Assembly: GCA_964538515.1 (NCBI GenBank)
Contig: CAZIEW010000034.1
Span: forward strand, 1-50,995
Source: CALBZH01 sp964538515
GTDB taxonomy: Bacteria; Desulfobacterota; Syntrophobacteria; Syntrophobacterales; Syntrophobacteraceae
Direction of reading: 5' to 3'
Length of the DNA: 50,995 nt
The position numbers were made by a program, and so were the translations under genes. Under the pieces are notes generated by a model. The model was not told the DNA's origin. It saw only the letters and a list, made by a program, of their open reading frames with translations, and did no database searches. Each line of letters begins with the position of its first letter. Positions within the stretch are counted from its first letter, which is position 1. Shown piece by piece: positions 6,228 through 15,478 of the stretch.

Positions 6228-8441
6228 TTACGTGATCAGTTCATCTGGGTCATAAATGAGTGACCTGTCAGGACAGAATCCCAAGTGGTCATCGTAGAGT
6301 CGACCATGCCCTTGGACATAGATGCCGTCATGGATCTCGCGGATGGCGCCGTCGACTCGCAACCGCTCATGCAGCTGTTTGGGCAGGTTGACCACGTAGC
6401 GCTGGAGCTTCCGAAGCAGCCATCGCTCCGGCCCCAGGCGATCGAGCTGATCAATCAGCTTCGCGCCTTCAGCCCCATAAGCGACGATGACCGGTGCCTG
6501 CGACTTGTCGTCGATGAGCTTGAAATTGCCGGCTGCCGTCCGGAAGCTGAAGCGCAATTCAGGATCAGGTTTCAGGTCACGCAGAATGTTGCGCGCATCC
6601 AAGCGATCCGAACCCTGCAGCCAGTAGAGCTCCCGAAAGTAGTCCATAAAACGCTCAGGTCTCAAAGGATCATTCTGGTCAGTACTCAGCATGCGTGTCC
6701 CGATTTCGGCTGCCTGGCGAAGAATGCCAATCGGGGGACGAGTAGGGGGCATGAAAACCGTCAACGTGCCAGATGACAGAAGACCTTCACGATTGCAACG
6801 CCCACCGGCCTGAGCGATGGAGTCGAGCCCGGCCACCGCTCGGTACACCACGGGAAAATCGAGATCGACACCCGCTTCCACGAGTTGGGTGCTGATGACA
6901 CGGGTGGTCAGACCGGCTTTCAGGCTGGCTTTGATCCTGGCAATCTGGTCTGTGCGATGAGCGCCGCACATCAAGGCAGAAAGGTGGAATGTGCCTTCGG
7001 GCATCAAAGACCAAAGACAACGGCAGTCATCACGACGGTTGACGATGCACAGAACGGATGGCAGCTTCGCCAGTTCTTTTGCAAGGTCGTCCCAAGAAAC
7101 CGGGGTTTGAAAATCTTGGGGCAGCTTCACCTCAATCCTTTTGAATTTGTCGAAAAGGGCCTTCGGATCTTCCATGATCTCGCGAATCCCCTCGAGGCCC
7201 TTGAAATCAAAGCTGGCTGATCGATGTGGGCCAAGAGCCGGTTGAGTCGCGGTGCAAAGCAGGACCGTGACACCATAGTGCTTGCAGAGCTCATTGAGGG
7301 CCTCGAGGATTGGACTGAGAAACTCGGTGTGAAGAAGTTGGGCTTCGTCCAACACGACCACGCTTCCCGCGATATTGTGCAGCTTGCGACATCGACTCGT
7401 GCGGCTGGCAAAGAGCGACTCGAAGAATTGCACATTGGTGGTGACGATAAGCGGAGCGTCCCAGTTCTCACAAGCCAGTCGTGAACGAGCGGTTTCTCCG
7501 TCAGGCTTGGCAGCGTCAAGATTGCTGTGGTGCTCCACCACCACGTCGCCAAAAATCTCTCGAAATTGGTCGGCGGTTTGCTCAATGATACTGGTGTACG
7601 GGATGACGTAAATGATCCTGCGATGCCCATGGGCGTTAGCGTGATGGAGCGCAAAAGCCATTGAGGAGAGGGTCTTGCCTCCTCCGGTAGGAACGGTCAA
7701 ACTGAAAACTCCACTCGGATCCCGGGATGTCTCGATACAGCGGCGCAGGATGGCTTTCCGCAAGCGGTTGACCGCAGTATCGCGGGCAGCACTTTGCTTC
7801 TCGATCATGTACCCCGTAAATGGCGCCAGCAGTTCCGATAGAGCGGGGAAGCCCTGTCGGAGCTCTGCCTGCTCCGGATCAAAGAAGGCTTCTGTATCTA
7901 AGAAGTCCGCATCAACCACGCATGAAAAGAGCATCCGGAGCCAGAACGCTGGATCGCGACCAACGGGTCTTTCCGTGGGAAATGGTTGCTCGAGAATTTC
8001 AGGTGGAATGTCCTGTGACAGAACGGCATCAAGAAGATCCTGCCTCAAAAGACGCTGGGAAAGAGCTGCCTTCCCTGTGCTGTCCGCACTCCAATCGGGC
8101 AGACCCGCATGGTGTCCGGCGACGATATAGGCCAGTAATCGTCCAGCCTGCTTGAACTGCGCAACGAACTGCTCAACGGCGTAAAGCGCACCTGCGGTAG
8201 AATGGTCAACTCGTGCCTTCCCCTCCAGGTGTGCCTCCTGTCCTGCGGCAGCGGCCAGCTTGTTTTGGAAGCTCTTTGAATATTTGCCGAGGTCGTGCCA
8301 CAGACCTGCCAACCTGCCCCACTCCCCAAATCCAAAAACGGCCGCGAACGTCCCTGCCCGTTCTGCCGTCTTCACGAGATGTTCTCGGAGTGAGTGGGTG
8401 CGGCCATCCTCGGCCAGATGAGCGATGGGCTCTTTAGACAT
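6228..8441 (-). CDS. cas3: CRISPR-associated helicase-nuclease Cas3
   Basis: 737-residue Cas3, recruited by Cascade to unwind and degrade target DNA. An N-terminal HD nuclease domain shows HSLREH and His49-Asp50 in LWHDLGK. The SF2 helicase has Walker A PTGGGKT (251-257), the DEAQ box (365-368) and the motif VI region QAGGRCNREG. All catalytic signatures are intact, so the system is likely competent for interference. It is the first gene of the leftward operon; ATG at 8441 follows GAGG. A 575-bp non-coding region lies upstream. Confidence 0.97.
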   Translation of the reverse strand: MSKEPIAHLAEDGRTHSLREHLVKTAERAGTFAAVFGFGEWGRLAGLWHDLGKYSKSFQNKLAAAAGQEAHLEGKARVDHSTAGALYAVEQFVAQFKQAGRLLAYIVAGHHAGLPDWSADSTGKAALSQRLLRQDLLDAVLSQDIPPEILEQPFPTERPVGRDPAFWLRMLFSCVVDADFLDTEAFFDPEQAELRQGFPALSELLAPFTGYMIEKQSAARDTAVNRLRKAILRRCIETSRDPSGVFSLTVPTGGGKTLSSMAFALHHANAHGHRRIIYVIPYTSIIEQTADQFREIFGDVVVEHHSNLDAAKPDGETARSRLACENWDAPLIVTTNVQFFESLFASRTSRCRKLHNIAGSVVVLDEAQLLHTEFLSPILEALNELCKHYGVTVLLCTATQPALGPHRSASFDFKGLEGIREIMEDPKALFDKFKRIEVKLPQDFQTPVSWDDLAKELAKLPSVLCIVNRRDDCRCLWSLMPEGTFHLSALMCGAHRTDQIARIKASLKAGLTTRVISTQLVEAGVDLDFPVVYRAVAGLDSIAQAGGRCNREGLLSSGTLTVFMPPTRPPIGILRQAAEIGTRMLSTDQNDPLRPERFMDYFRELYWLQGSDRLDARNILRDLKPDPELRFSFRTAAGNFKLIDDKSQAPVIVAYGAEGAKLIDQLDRLGPERWLLRKLQRYVVNLPKQLHERLRVDGAIREIHDGIYVQGHGRLYDDHLGFCPDRSLIYDPDELIT

Positions 8442-8777
8442 CAGATCAGCCTCGTTGTCTTTGGATGGCGCGTGGCGAGTATATGGCCCCCCCCTTGCCC
8501 AGGATCCTTTCGATGGTAGATTGACATGTGCTCATGATCAGAACGGCGTTTATGCGCGGTACAGCGTTGCGGGCCTACGGAGTTCGGAAGGACATCAGGT
8601 GCCGTCAGCGAATGACTTGGCACTTGCGAATGTGAGGCCCCGGAGACGAACCGGCCCACACGTGCTCTTGATACGGACCGAGATGGATGCACCAGCTCGT
8701 GGGGAGTCACAAAGGGTTTAAGAGGGATGCCTCTTCATGATTGCGTTGCTCCCGGGTGCAGGTTAGCTCTCCACATG

Positions 8778-8794
8778 CAGACAAACGCTGTCTG
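8778..8794. promoter_or_regulatory. Palindrome, candidate operator for the cas operon
   Basis: Perfect inverted repeat CAGACA-AACGC-TGTCTG. It lies about 18-34 bp downstream of the candidate -10 box of the cas promoter, where a repressor could block transcription. The arms do not extend further. No regulator gene is adjacent, so the binding partner is unknown. Confidence 0.35.
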
Positions 8795-8811
8795 AATGGG
8801 TTATCGTATTA

Positions 8812-8839
8812 ATTAGGTCGCCTGGATTGCATGTGTCAA
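8812..8839 (-). promoter_or_regulatory. Candidate sigma-70 promoter for the cas operon
   Basis: On the minus strand, TTGACA (8839-8834) is followed after 16 bp by CCTAAT (8817-8812). The -35 is perfect and the -10 matches 4 of 6 bases. It points at cas3, about 370 bp away. Confidence 0.4.
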
Positions 8840-9015
8840 CCTGATTTCGGGAGTGACGGCGAACGATTTTTTCCGTTGGGCGAATGGTGGTGAATGAGCT
8901 CAAACCTACTCGGGACGGGCATGCTCTCCATGGCGATAGTCATCGGAATTATGACGTGACGTGCAGAACGGGACGAGCTCGTTTGAGTAATAAGCGCGTA
9001 ATGCCATTGAGAAGA

Positions 9016-9048
9016 AAAAGGGGCTAACGGAAATTCCCGCTAACCCCT
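9016..9048 (-). terminator. Intrinsic terminator after tRNA-Leu(CAG)
   Basis: On the minus strand GGGGTTAGCGGG pairs with CCGTTAGCCCC around a short AATTT loop and is followed by TTTTTCTTCTC. Two of the pairs are G-T in minus-strand RNA but would be C-A mismatches in plus-strand RNA, so the minus orientation is favoured. It lies 11 nt after the tRNA CCA end. Confidence 0.85.
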
Positions 9049-9058
9049 CGGATTTGCT

Positions 9059-9145
9059 TGGTGCCGAAGCGGGGACTCGAACCCCGACAGGCGTACGCCC
9101 ACTAGACCCTGAACCTAGCGCGTCTACCAGTTCCGCCACTTCGGC
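9059..9145 (-). tRNA. tRNA-Leu(CAG)
   Basis: 87-nt class II tRNA with encoded CCA. The acceptor stem is GCCGAAG with CTTCGGC. The anticodon loop TTCAGGG gives CAG, reading the leucine codon CUG. A long variable arm (GTGGGCGTACGCC) and a T-arm with GTTCGAGTC are present. The open frames covering it are artefacts. Confidence 0.97.
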
Positions 9146-9180
9146 CTGCAACTAAAAAGCGTTGCAATTGAGTGGGGCGT

Positions 9181-9209
9181 AACGTAATGTAATCGTCTTT
9201 GTGTGTCAA
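9181..9209 (-). promoter_or_regulatory. Candidate promoter for tRNA-Leu(CAG)
   Basis: On the minus strand TTGACA (9209-9204), a 17-bp spacer and TACGTT (9186-9181) precede the tRNA by about 36 bp. The -35 is perfect but the -10 is weak. It lies inside the ribF upstream region, so tRNA and ribF are transcribed divergently from about the same place. Confidence 0.5.
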
Positions 9210-9246
9210 GAACATTTCTAGCGTGCCGGAGGAACGAAAGCTCTTT

Positions 9247-10185
9247 ATGGAAGTCTTTGTTGGTGTTGACAACATTCCCCGCTCTCTGAACAATCCCGTA
9301 CTCACCATCGGCAACTTCGACGGCGTTCACCGCGGTCATCAGACGCTCTTTCAACGTGTCAGGGACTGGGCTTCCAAGCTCAACGGCGAGGCGGTCGTGG
9401 TGACGTTCGACCCGCATCCGCTGCGTGTGCTCAGGCCGGGCAACGGGCCGCTATTCATCACACCCCACGATCGCAAACTGCAGCTCATTGCGGCCTCGGG
9501 GATAGACGTCACCGTCGTGATTCCCTTCGACCATCGGTTCGCCCAGATCAGCGCCACCGACTTCGTGACGGAGCTGCTCGTCCGCAAGCTCGGGGTGCGC
9601 GCCATCGTGGTGGGCTACGATTACCGGTTCGGTCGCGGTCGCGAAGGGGATATCGCCTTTCTCGAGAACATGGGGAAGGTGTACGGATTCGAGGTGCAGA
9701 CGGTTTCGGCCATCGAAATCGACGGAACCATGGTGAGCAGCACCATGATCCGGAAGTGCATTCAGGACGGAGCGCTCGCCGAGGCCAGTCGGCTGCTCGG
9801 TCGCCCCTACGAGATCAGTGGGACCGTCGTTCGGGGCCGGAATCGGGGCGGGCGTCTTTTGGGGTTTCCCACCGCGAACATTCGAATCCACGAGCATGCG
9901 CCGCCCAAGCGCGGCGTCTATGTCGTGGAAGCTGTGGTGGGCGGGAAGGTTTACGGAGGCGCTGCGAATCTTGGCTATAACCCGACCTTTGGGGACACCG
10001 AGCTGTCCCTGGAAGTCCACCTGTTCGGGTTCGATCAGGATATCTACGATCAGGCCATCACCGTGCGGTTCCTGGAACGACTGCGCGACGAGCAGCGTTT
10101 CTCGGGTATCGAGGAGCTGGTGGCTCAGATCAAGAAGGACTGCGAAAAGGCGAAGGCCCTTTTGGAAAGTGGTGGTCGTCGCTGA
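9247..10185 (+). CDS. ribF: Bifunctional riboflavin kinase / FAD synthetase
   Basis: 312-residue RibF, which phosphorylates riboflavin to FMN and adenylates FMN to FAD. The N-terminal nucleotidyltransferase domain has LTIGNFDGVHRGHQ and the SSTMIR motif. The C-terminal flavokinase domain has GRNRGGRLLGFPTANI and GVYVVE. The start is taken at ATG 9247 because the conserved domain begins shortly after; GGAGG (9228-9232) lies 14 nt upstream, somewhat far. An upstream TTG at 9199 would add 16 residues with no family support. It is a monocistronic gene convergent with hflX. Confidence 0.95.
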   Translation: MEVFVGVDNIPRSLNNPVLTIGNFDGVHRGHQTLFQRVRDWASKLNGEAVVVTFDPHPLRVLRPGNGPLFITPHDRKLQLIAASGIDVTVVIPFDHRFAQISATDFVTELLVRKLGVRAIVVGYDYRFGRGREGDIAFLENMGKVYGFEVQTVSAIEIDGTMVSSTMIRKCIQDGALAEASRLLGRPYEISGTVVRGRNRGGRLLGFPTANIRIHEHAPPKRGVYVVEAVVGGKVYGGAANLGYNPTFGDTELSLEVHLFGFDQDIYDQAITVRFLERLRDEQRFSGIEELVAQIKKDCEKAKALLESGGRR

Positions 10186-10553
10186 GATGCGACCTGCAAT
10201 TGGGTGTCCGCAATCCATGGGATCGTCATCCCGGCCGTTTCCCGGCTTGAAGCCTGCCGGGAAAAGCTTCAACCCGGATCCAGGCATTTCAGAGATTGGC
10301 AAGGATTCCGGCCCGACCATTGCCGGAACGACGTTTCGCGCGGTTCGGCTCGCTTGGCCGCAGGGCAATAAAAACGTGCCCACGCGTGGCGTAGGCTCTT
10401 TTCGGCAGCGCCTATTTGTGGCCTGTTGCCTCAATGAGCACGCTCCTGTGTGGCGGTGACCTTTAGAGGATCGTGATTTGGGATCGTTCGGGAGTTAAAG
10501 AGCGGCGACTGGCCTGCTCGATGCCAGGGTGCGGGTGGGATAAGGCCTTGCCG
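10186..10553. other. Convergent intergenic region with palindrome (ribF / hflX)
   Basis: 368 bp between converging genes. The only clear structure is a hairpin at 10238-10264: TTTCCCGG and CCGGGAAA around an 11-nt loop, without a T run. It may be a repeated extragenic palindrome or a weak bidirectional terminator. No gene is evident. Confidence 0.5.
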
Positions 10554-12317
10554 TCAGCCCTCACGGGTTTTCGAAGCGTCCTTCTTCGGAGGGAGCCAGT
10601 TGCTTTCCACCACTTCAGAGTCGGGTGAGCCGCTTGTGCGGCTGTCAAGCGCGAGCTCACGGGCTTCCTTCATCTGCTTCCACACCACTTCCACTTTCTC
10701 TTCCATGGCTGCAATCAGCGGATCCAGCTCCCGAACGGCGAGGGCCGAGATGGGGACGGCTCCGAAGCGTCTCACCTGGTTTTCCAGATACTCGGGATCG
10801 ACAAGATCTCGCTTGTTGAAGACCAGGAGCCTGGGCTTGTCTTGAAGCTCAAGTGTCTCGAGGATGCGGTCGACGGCCGCCATCTGCTCCTCGAACCGCG
10901 GGTTGCTGATGTCGACGACGTGCAGCAGGAGATCCGCGTCGTCGAGCTCTTCGAGGGTTGCGGCGAAGGCTTCCACGAGATCCTTGGGCAGGTCCCGGAT
11001 GAACCCGACCGTGTCCGTGATGATGACCTCCATGTCGCGTGGGAATCGGAGCCTGCGGCTCGTGGGGTCAAGCGTGGCAAACAGCTTGTCCTCCACCAGC
11101 ACCGTGCTGCGGGTCAGGGCATTGAGCAGGGTGGATTTGCCCGCGTTGGTGTAGCCCACGATGGAAAGGGTGGGCATCTCCTTGCGCACGCGCCTGGACC
11201 GGCGCTGTCCGCGGTGCTGACGAACCATGCGCAGCTGCTGCTCGAGGTGGGAGATCCGATCCTTCGTGCGCCTTCGGTTGATTTCGAGGACCGTTTCACC
11301 GGGTCCGCGCGTGCCGATGCCGCCCGTCAGCCGGGAGAGCGCGTCGTCTTTCACGCCCAGGCGGGGCAGGAGGTATTTGAGCTGCGCCATCTCGACCTGA
11401 ATCTTCCCCTCGCGGCTCTGGGCGCGCTGGGCGAAGATGTCGAGGATAAGCTGCGTGCGGTCGATGACTCGAAGCTCGGTTGTGTCCGTGATGGCCTTGA
11501 CCTGGGACGGGTTCAGCTCCTGGTCGAAGATGAGCAGGTCCACGCCGCACTGCAGAGCCCGCAGCACGATTTCGCTGAGCTTCCCCTTCCCGATGAGGTA
11601 CTTCGCGTTGATGTCCCGCTGCCTCTGGATGATCGTGTCGGCGACGCCGATGCCGCTCGACTCGGCCAGCTCGACCAGCTCGTCCATCGATGCCCTGGCG
11701 GTCTCCTTGTCCGCGCTCGTCACGCTGACCAGGATCGCCCGGTCCTGCTGCGTGCTCGCGAGGATGGCCAGTCGGTTCCGTTCGAATTCCTCCTCGAGCG
11801 ATTGGACCAGGTCCTGGAAATTCAGGTCTGGATCGTAGCAGGGAAGGAGGGGGAGCACGTCCCACCCAACCTGGTCATCGCCACTCGACGGGAGCAGGTG
11901 AGCCACTTCCAGCTGGGTGGCGCCGCCGTTTCGGTCCACGCGTACGGACGCGATGCAGTCGAGCCGCAGGAACACGAGGTCCATGAAGTCGTCCTGGGTC
12001 AGGGGCTCCTCTTGGAGGTGGGTGTGGACCAGGCGTAGACCGCGCAGCCGAAAGCGTCCGCCGCGGCTCTTGGGGAGATCGGGGATGTAGAGGGACCGGG
12101 GTCCGCCGACCAGAACCATCTCCACGGTTCCGTCGCGACCGAGGAGGAGTCCCAGCTGACGACCCGATTCAAAGGAAAGATGCGCCAAGTCCCGAGCCAA
12201 GTCCGGGGAAATCACTTGACTGGTGGGGACCTTTCGGCGGTAAAGCTTTTCTATGCGCTGCCTGACACTGCTCTTCAGGCCGTTGACATTTCCGTATGCC
12301 CTGGCGATAGCGGGCAC
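10554..12317 (-). CDS. hflX: Ribosome-associated GTPase HflX
   Basis: 587-residue HflX, a GTPase that splits stalled or hibernating 70S ribosomes. The conserved HflX N-domain includes GIGVADTIIQRQRDINAKYLIG and the glycine-rich GIGTRGPGET segment. The G domain has GYTNAGKST (G1), DTVGF (G3) and NKRD (G4). The protein is about 150-180 residues longer at the N-terminus than E. coli HflX; similar extensions are known in deltaproteobacteria. The chosen start is GTG 12317, with GGGAG directly adjacent, so the true start may differ by a few codons. It follows paaK by 15 nt and is the last gene of the ribosomal/dnaB operon. Confidence 0.93.
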   Translation of the reverse strand: MPAIARAYGNVNGLKSSVRQRIEKLYRRKVPTSQVISPDLARDLAHLSFESGRQLGLLLGRDGTVEMVLVGGPRSLYIPDLPKSRGGRFRLRGLRLVHTHLQEEPLTQDDFMDLVFLRLDCIASVRVDRNGGATQLEVAHLLPSSGDDQVGWDVLPLLPCYDPDLNFQDLVQSLEEEFERNRLAILASTQQDRAILVSVTSADKETARASMDELVELAESSGIGVADTIIQRQRDINAKYLIGKGKLSEIVLRALQCGVDLLIFDQELNPSQVKAITDTTELRVIDRTQLILDIFAQRAQSREGKIQVEMAQLKYLLPRLGVKDDALSRLTGGIGTRGPGETVLEINRRRTKDRISHLEQQLRMVRQHRGQRRSRRVRKEMPTLSIVGYTNAGKSTLLNALTRSTVLVEDKLFATLDPTSRRLRFPRDMEVIITDTVGFIRDLPKDLVEAFAATLEELDDADLLLHVVDISNPRFEEQMAAVDRILETLELQDKPRLLVFNKRDLVDPEYLENQVRRFGAVPISALAVRELDPLIAAMEEKVEVVWKQMKEARELALDSRTSGSPDSEVVESNWLPPKKDASKTREG

Positions 12318-12332
12318 CTCCCTGAATGAGGA

Positions 12333-13646
12333 TTAAAGGCTCCGCTGGTCGATCAAGCGAACGGCCTTTCCTTCAGTCCGTGGCAGACTGTTGGGCTCAA
12401 CCAGCTCGACGATGGGCGTGACGAGAAGCTCGCCGCGGAGCTCGTGGGTGATCTGCTTCTGGATCCGCTGGAGCTGGCGCATGTCCTCGACGAAGTTCCG
12501 GTCCGTCACTTCGACGCGCACGGTCATATGGTCGACGTTGTTTTCCCGGTGGAGCACGATCACGTAGTTGTTCCCCACTTCGGGAATGTTCATCAGCACT
12601 TGCTCCACCTGAATCGGGAAAATGTTGACGCCCTTGATGATGAACATGTCGTCCGACCGGGCATGAATCCGCTCAAAGCGCCGGTGCGCCCGGCCGCAGG
12701 GGCATTCACCCGGGACGATGCGCGTGAGATCCTTGGTGCGGTAGCGGATGAGCGGCATGGCTTCTCGCAGCAGGCTCGTCATGACCAGCTCGCCCATGAC
12801 GCCGTCGGGCACGGGCTCGAGGGTCATCGGGTCAACCACTTCCACCAGGAACGCGTCTTCCCAGACATGAAGCCCCGTCTGGTGCGGACACTCGAAGGCC
12901 ACCCCTGGGCCGTTCATTTCAGAAAGCCCGTAGCTGTTGTAGGCTCGGATCCCGTAGAAATCCTCAATCCGTCTGCGAACCTCCTCCGAGTGCGGCTCCG
13001 CCCCCAGGTAGGCGATATCGAGATCGAGGTCTCGTTTGGGGTCGATACCCATCTGAGTCATCACGTCCATCAAGTGCAGGGCATAGCTCGGGATGATGTG
13101 GAGGATGTTGGTCGAGAAATCCTTCATGAGCTGGACCTGGCGCTTGGTGTTCCCTGGGCCTGCCGGAATGGTCAGCAGACCGAGCCGCTCGGCTCCGTAG
13201 TGGAAGCCCAGACCGCCGGTGAAGAGCCCGTAGCCCGTCAGATTCTGGAATGTTTGGCCCGGATGCGCCCCGGTCATGTACATGCAGCGAGCCATGAGCT
13301 CGGCCCAGTGGTCGATATCGGCCTGGGTGTAGAAAATCGCGGTCGCCTGACCCGTGGTGCCCGATGACGCATGCATCCGAACCAACTTGTCTTTCGATAC
13401 GCACAGGAAGCCGTAAGGGTAGCCGTCCCGGAGATCCTGCTTGGTGGTGAAGGGCAGCCGAACAACGTCTTCGAGGCTCTCGATGCTCTGCAGGACAACG
13501 CCTGCTTCGTCGAACCTCTTCTGGTAAAAGGGAGACGTCGCGGCTCGCCGAAGGACCTGCTTCAGACGATGCAGCTGCAGAGCTTCGAGCTCGGAGCGTG
13601 ACAAGGATTCGGAATACTCGTCATAAAAGGGCTTTTTCATGCTCAT
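12333..13646 (-). CDS. paaK: Phenylacetate-CoA ligase
   Basis: 437-residue ANL-superfamily ligase of the PaaK type, forming phenylacetyl-CoA (or a related aryl-CoA) from the acid, ATP and CoA. Signatures are the phosphate loop SSGTTGQATAIFY, the YNSYGLSEMNGPGVAFEC block, and RSDDMFIIKGVNIFP in the hinge region. Length is normal. It overlaps the dnaB stop by 4 nt (ATGA), implying translational coupling; a second ATG follows two codons later. No other phenylacetate genes are nearby, so its substrate in vivo is uncertain. Confidence 0.92.
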   Translation of the reverse strand: MSMKKPFYDEYSESLSRSELEALQLHRLKQVLRRAATSPFYQKRFDEAGVVLQSIESLEDVVRLPFTTKQDLRDGYPYGFLCVSKDKLVRMHASSGTTGQATAIFYTQADIDHWAELMARCMYMTGAHPGQTFQNLTGYGLFTGGLGFHYGAERLGLLTIPAGPGNTKRQVQLMKDFSTNILHIIPSYALHLMDVMTQMGIDPKRDLDLDIAYLGAEPHSEEVRRRIEDFYGIRAYNSYGLSEMNGPGVAFECPHQTGLHVWEDAFLVEVVDPMTLEPVPDGVMGELVMTSLLREAMPLIRYRTKDLTRIVPGECPCGRAHRRFERIHARSDDMFIIKGVNIFPIQVEQVLMNIPEVGNNYVIVLHRENNVDHMTVRVEVTDRNFVEDMRQLQRIQKQITHELRGELLVTPIVELVEPNSLPRTEGKAVRLIDQRSL

Positions 13647-14983
13647 AGGCCACTCGCAAGGTTTTCGAACCGGGTGTAGGATTTGATGTAGGCCAGCTTG
13701 ACGGTACCCGTCGGGCCATTGCGCTGTTTTCCGATGATGACTTCCGCAACGCCCTGCTCGGAGGATTCCTTATTATACATTTCATCCCGGTAAAGGAAGA
13801 GAATTACGTCCGCGTCCTGCTCGATGGCCCCGGATTCTCGCAGATCGCTCAACTGGGGACGTTTGTCGTGCCGTTCCTCCACCTTGCGGTTCAGCTGGGA
13901 AAGGGCGATCACCGGAATGAAGAGCTCCTTGGCGAGGGCCTTGAGCGATCGTGAGATTTCGGAGATCTCCTGCTCGCGGCGCTCCGAGCTGAGCCTCCCT
14001 TGCATGAGCTGCAGGTAGTCGACCACGATGAGCCCGAGCCCGCGGTCCGCCATCATGCGGCGAGCCTTCGCGCGCAGCTCAAGGGCCGATATGGCCGGCG
14101 TGTCGTCGATGAAGACAGGCGCCTCCGAGAAGCTGGTTGCGGCCATGATCATCTTGGTGCCTTCCTGGGCACTGAGGAACCCTGATCGGATCTTCTGCGA
14201 ATCCACGCGAGCCTCGGAGCAGAGCAGCCGCATGGCAAGCTGCTCCTTACTCATTTCAAGGGAAAAGAACCCGACCGGGATTTGACTTTCGATGGCGGCG
14301 TTGCGGGCCACGTTCAGGGCAAAAGCCGTCTTACCCATACTGGGTCGGGCAGCGATGATGATCAGGTCGGAGCGCTGGAACCCGGCCGTGAGCTTGTCAA
14401 GATCCGCGAAATGGCTCGGGACGCCCGAAATGCCCTGATACTCGTGGAAATTCTCGATGGTCTCGACCGTGCGCTTCAGCACTTCCTTCAGGGGATGATA
14501 CGTCGATCGCAGGCTTTTTTCGGTGATGGCAAAGATCGCGGATTCGGCGGAGTCCAGGATCTGGTCGACGCTCCGGCCGCCGGCATAGGCCCAGGACGAG
14601 ATTTCGTTGGCGGTTTGGATGAGACGGCGGAGGAGCGCCTTTTCGTTGACAATGCGTGCGTAGGAGCCAACGTTGGCGGATGAGGGGACCATCTGGGCCA
14701 GGGAGGCGAGGTATGCCGCACCCCCCACGGACTCCAGCTGGTTATTGGATGCGAGGTATTCCGCCACCGTAACCAAATCGATGGGCTCGTTGCGCTCGAA
14801 CAGATCTTGAAACGCACGAAAAATGACCCGGTGGGCGTCGCGATAGAACTCATCCCCTTTAAGAACTTCCAGGACCGCGGGCAGGCCGTCGCTGTCGATC
14901 AGGATGCCCCCGAGCAGCGATTGTTCGGCCTCGATCTGCTGGGGAGGTATCTTCTGCAGTTCCTCGACAAGACTGCCTTCCAC
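13643..14983 (-). CDS. dnaB: Replicative DNA helicase DnaB
   Basis: 446-residue hexameric 5'-3' helicase of the replication fork. The N-terminal domain begins PPQQIEAEQSLLGGILID. The RecA-like domain has Walker A ARPSMGKTAFAL, the FSLEMSKEQLAMRL motif, Walker B LIVVDYLQLMQG and ALSQLNRKVEER. Length is normal and there is no intein. It starts 4 nt after rplI and overlaps paaK by 4 nt. Confidence 0.97.
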   Translation of the reverse strand: MEGSLVEELQKIPPQQIEAEQSLLGGILIDSDGLPAVLEVLKGDEFYRDAHRVIFRAFQDLFERNEPIDLVTVAEYLASNNQLESVGGAAYLASLAQMVPSSANVGSYARIVNEKALLRRLIQTANEISSWAYAGGRSVDQILDSAESAIFAITEKSLRSTYHPLKEVLKRTVETIENFHEYQGISGVPSHFADLDKLTAGFQRSDLIIIAARPSMGKTAFALNVARNAAIESQIPVGFFSLEMSKEQLAMRLLCSEARVDSQKIRSGFLSAQEGTKMIMAATSFSEAPVFIDDTPAISALELRAKARRMMADRGLGLIVVDYLQLMQGRLSSERREQEISEISRSLKALAKELFIPVIALSQLNRKVEERHDKRPQLSDLRESGAIEQDADVILFLYRDEMYNKESSEQGVAEVIIGKQRNGPTGTVKLAYIKSYTRFENLASGL

Positions 14984-14987
14984 GACG

Positions 14988-15434
14988 CTAATCTTCCTTC
15001 TCCACCACCAGGGTCACGTTGGCCGTGATCTGTGAGCTGACGCGGACGGGGATGACATGCTCACCAAGCTGCTTCACAGGCTGATCGAGCTGGATGGATT
15101 TGCGGGCAACCTCGAAGCCCTGATCGGCGAGGCTGCTCGCGATGTCAGCAGCGCTGACCGAGCCGTAAAGCTTCTCGTCTTCGGCGACCTTGCGCGTCAG
15201 TACGATTTTGACCTGGCTCAGCTTCTCCGCATACGACAGCATCTGCTGACGCACTTTTTCGCGCTTCAAGGCGAGCACTTGCTGCTTGTGCTCGAGCTCG
15301 CGCACATTCTTGCCCGTGGCCTCCATGGCAAGCCCCTGGGGGAGGAGGAAATTGCGGGCGTATCCCCGAGCCACATTCACCAGTTCACCGATTTCGCCCA
15401 ATGAGGCAACGTTTTCAGTCAAGATCACTCTCAT
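14988..15434 (-). CDS. rplI: 50S ribosomal protein L9
   Basis: 148-residue L9. The N-terminal domain reads MRVILTENVASLGEIGELV and NFLLPQGLA, followed by the long connecting helix rich in Lys/Gln (EHKQQVLALKREKVRQQ) and the C-terminal rRNA-binding domain with KLYGSVSAADI. It lies between the DUF2232 gene and dnaB in the conserved rpsF-rpsR-rplI-dnaB order. Confidence 0.97.
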   Translation of the reverse strand: MRVILTENVASLGEIGELVNVARGYARNFLLPQGLAMEATGKNVRELEHKQQVLALKREKVRQQMLSYAEKLSQVKIVLTRKVAEDEKLYGSVSAADIASSLADQGFEVARKSIQLDQPVKQLGEHVIPVRVSSQITANVTLVVEKED

Positions 15435-15478
15435 TTCTGTCTCCTTCCGTATACACCGCGCTCAACTTGCCAGAGGGC

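Larger units (their letters stand above)
8442..9015. other. Intergenic region upstream of the cas operon
   Basis: 574 bp between cas3 and the tRNA-Leu terminator. Small open frames here have no start context or recognisable product. The region holds a candidate cas promoter and a palindrome, listed separately, and a short AGAGG-GATG-CCTCT hairpin near 8718-8731. There are no CRISPR repeats. The long untranslated stretch between the candidate promoter and cas3, about 370 nt, is otherwise unexplained. Confidence 0.6.

Noticed and set aside
8425..8721. 98-residue plus-strand frame upstream of cas3
   Set aside because: No ribosome site or family match, and it overlaps the cas3 start.
8906..9151. 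Open frame across tRNA-Leu(CAG)
   Set aside because: The start of the peptide is the translation of the tRNA itself, a common artefact.
9405..9419. TTC followed by GACCC in ribF as a target of the putative repeat-flanked RNA near hicA
   Set aside because: Only the first five seed bases match before diverging, and the site is inside conserved ribF coding sequence, so it is chance.
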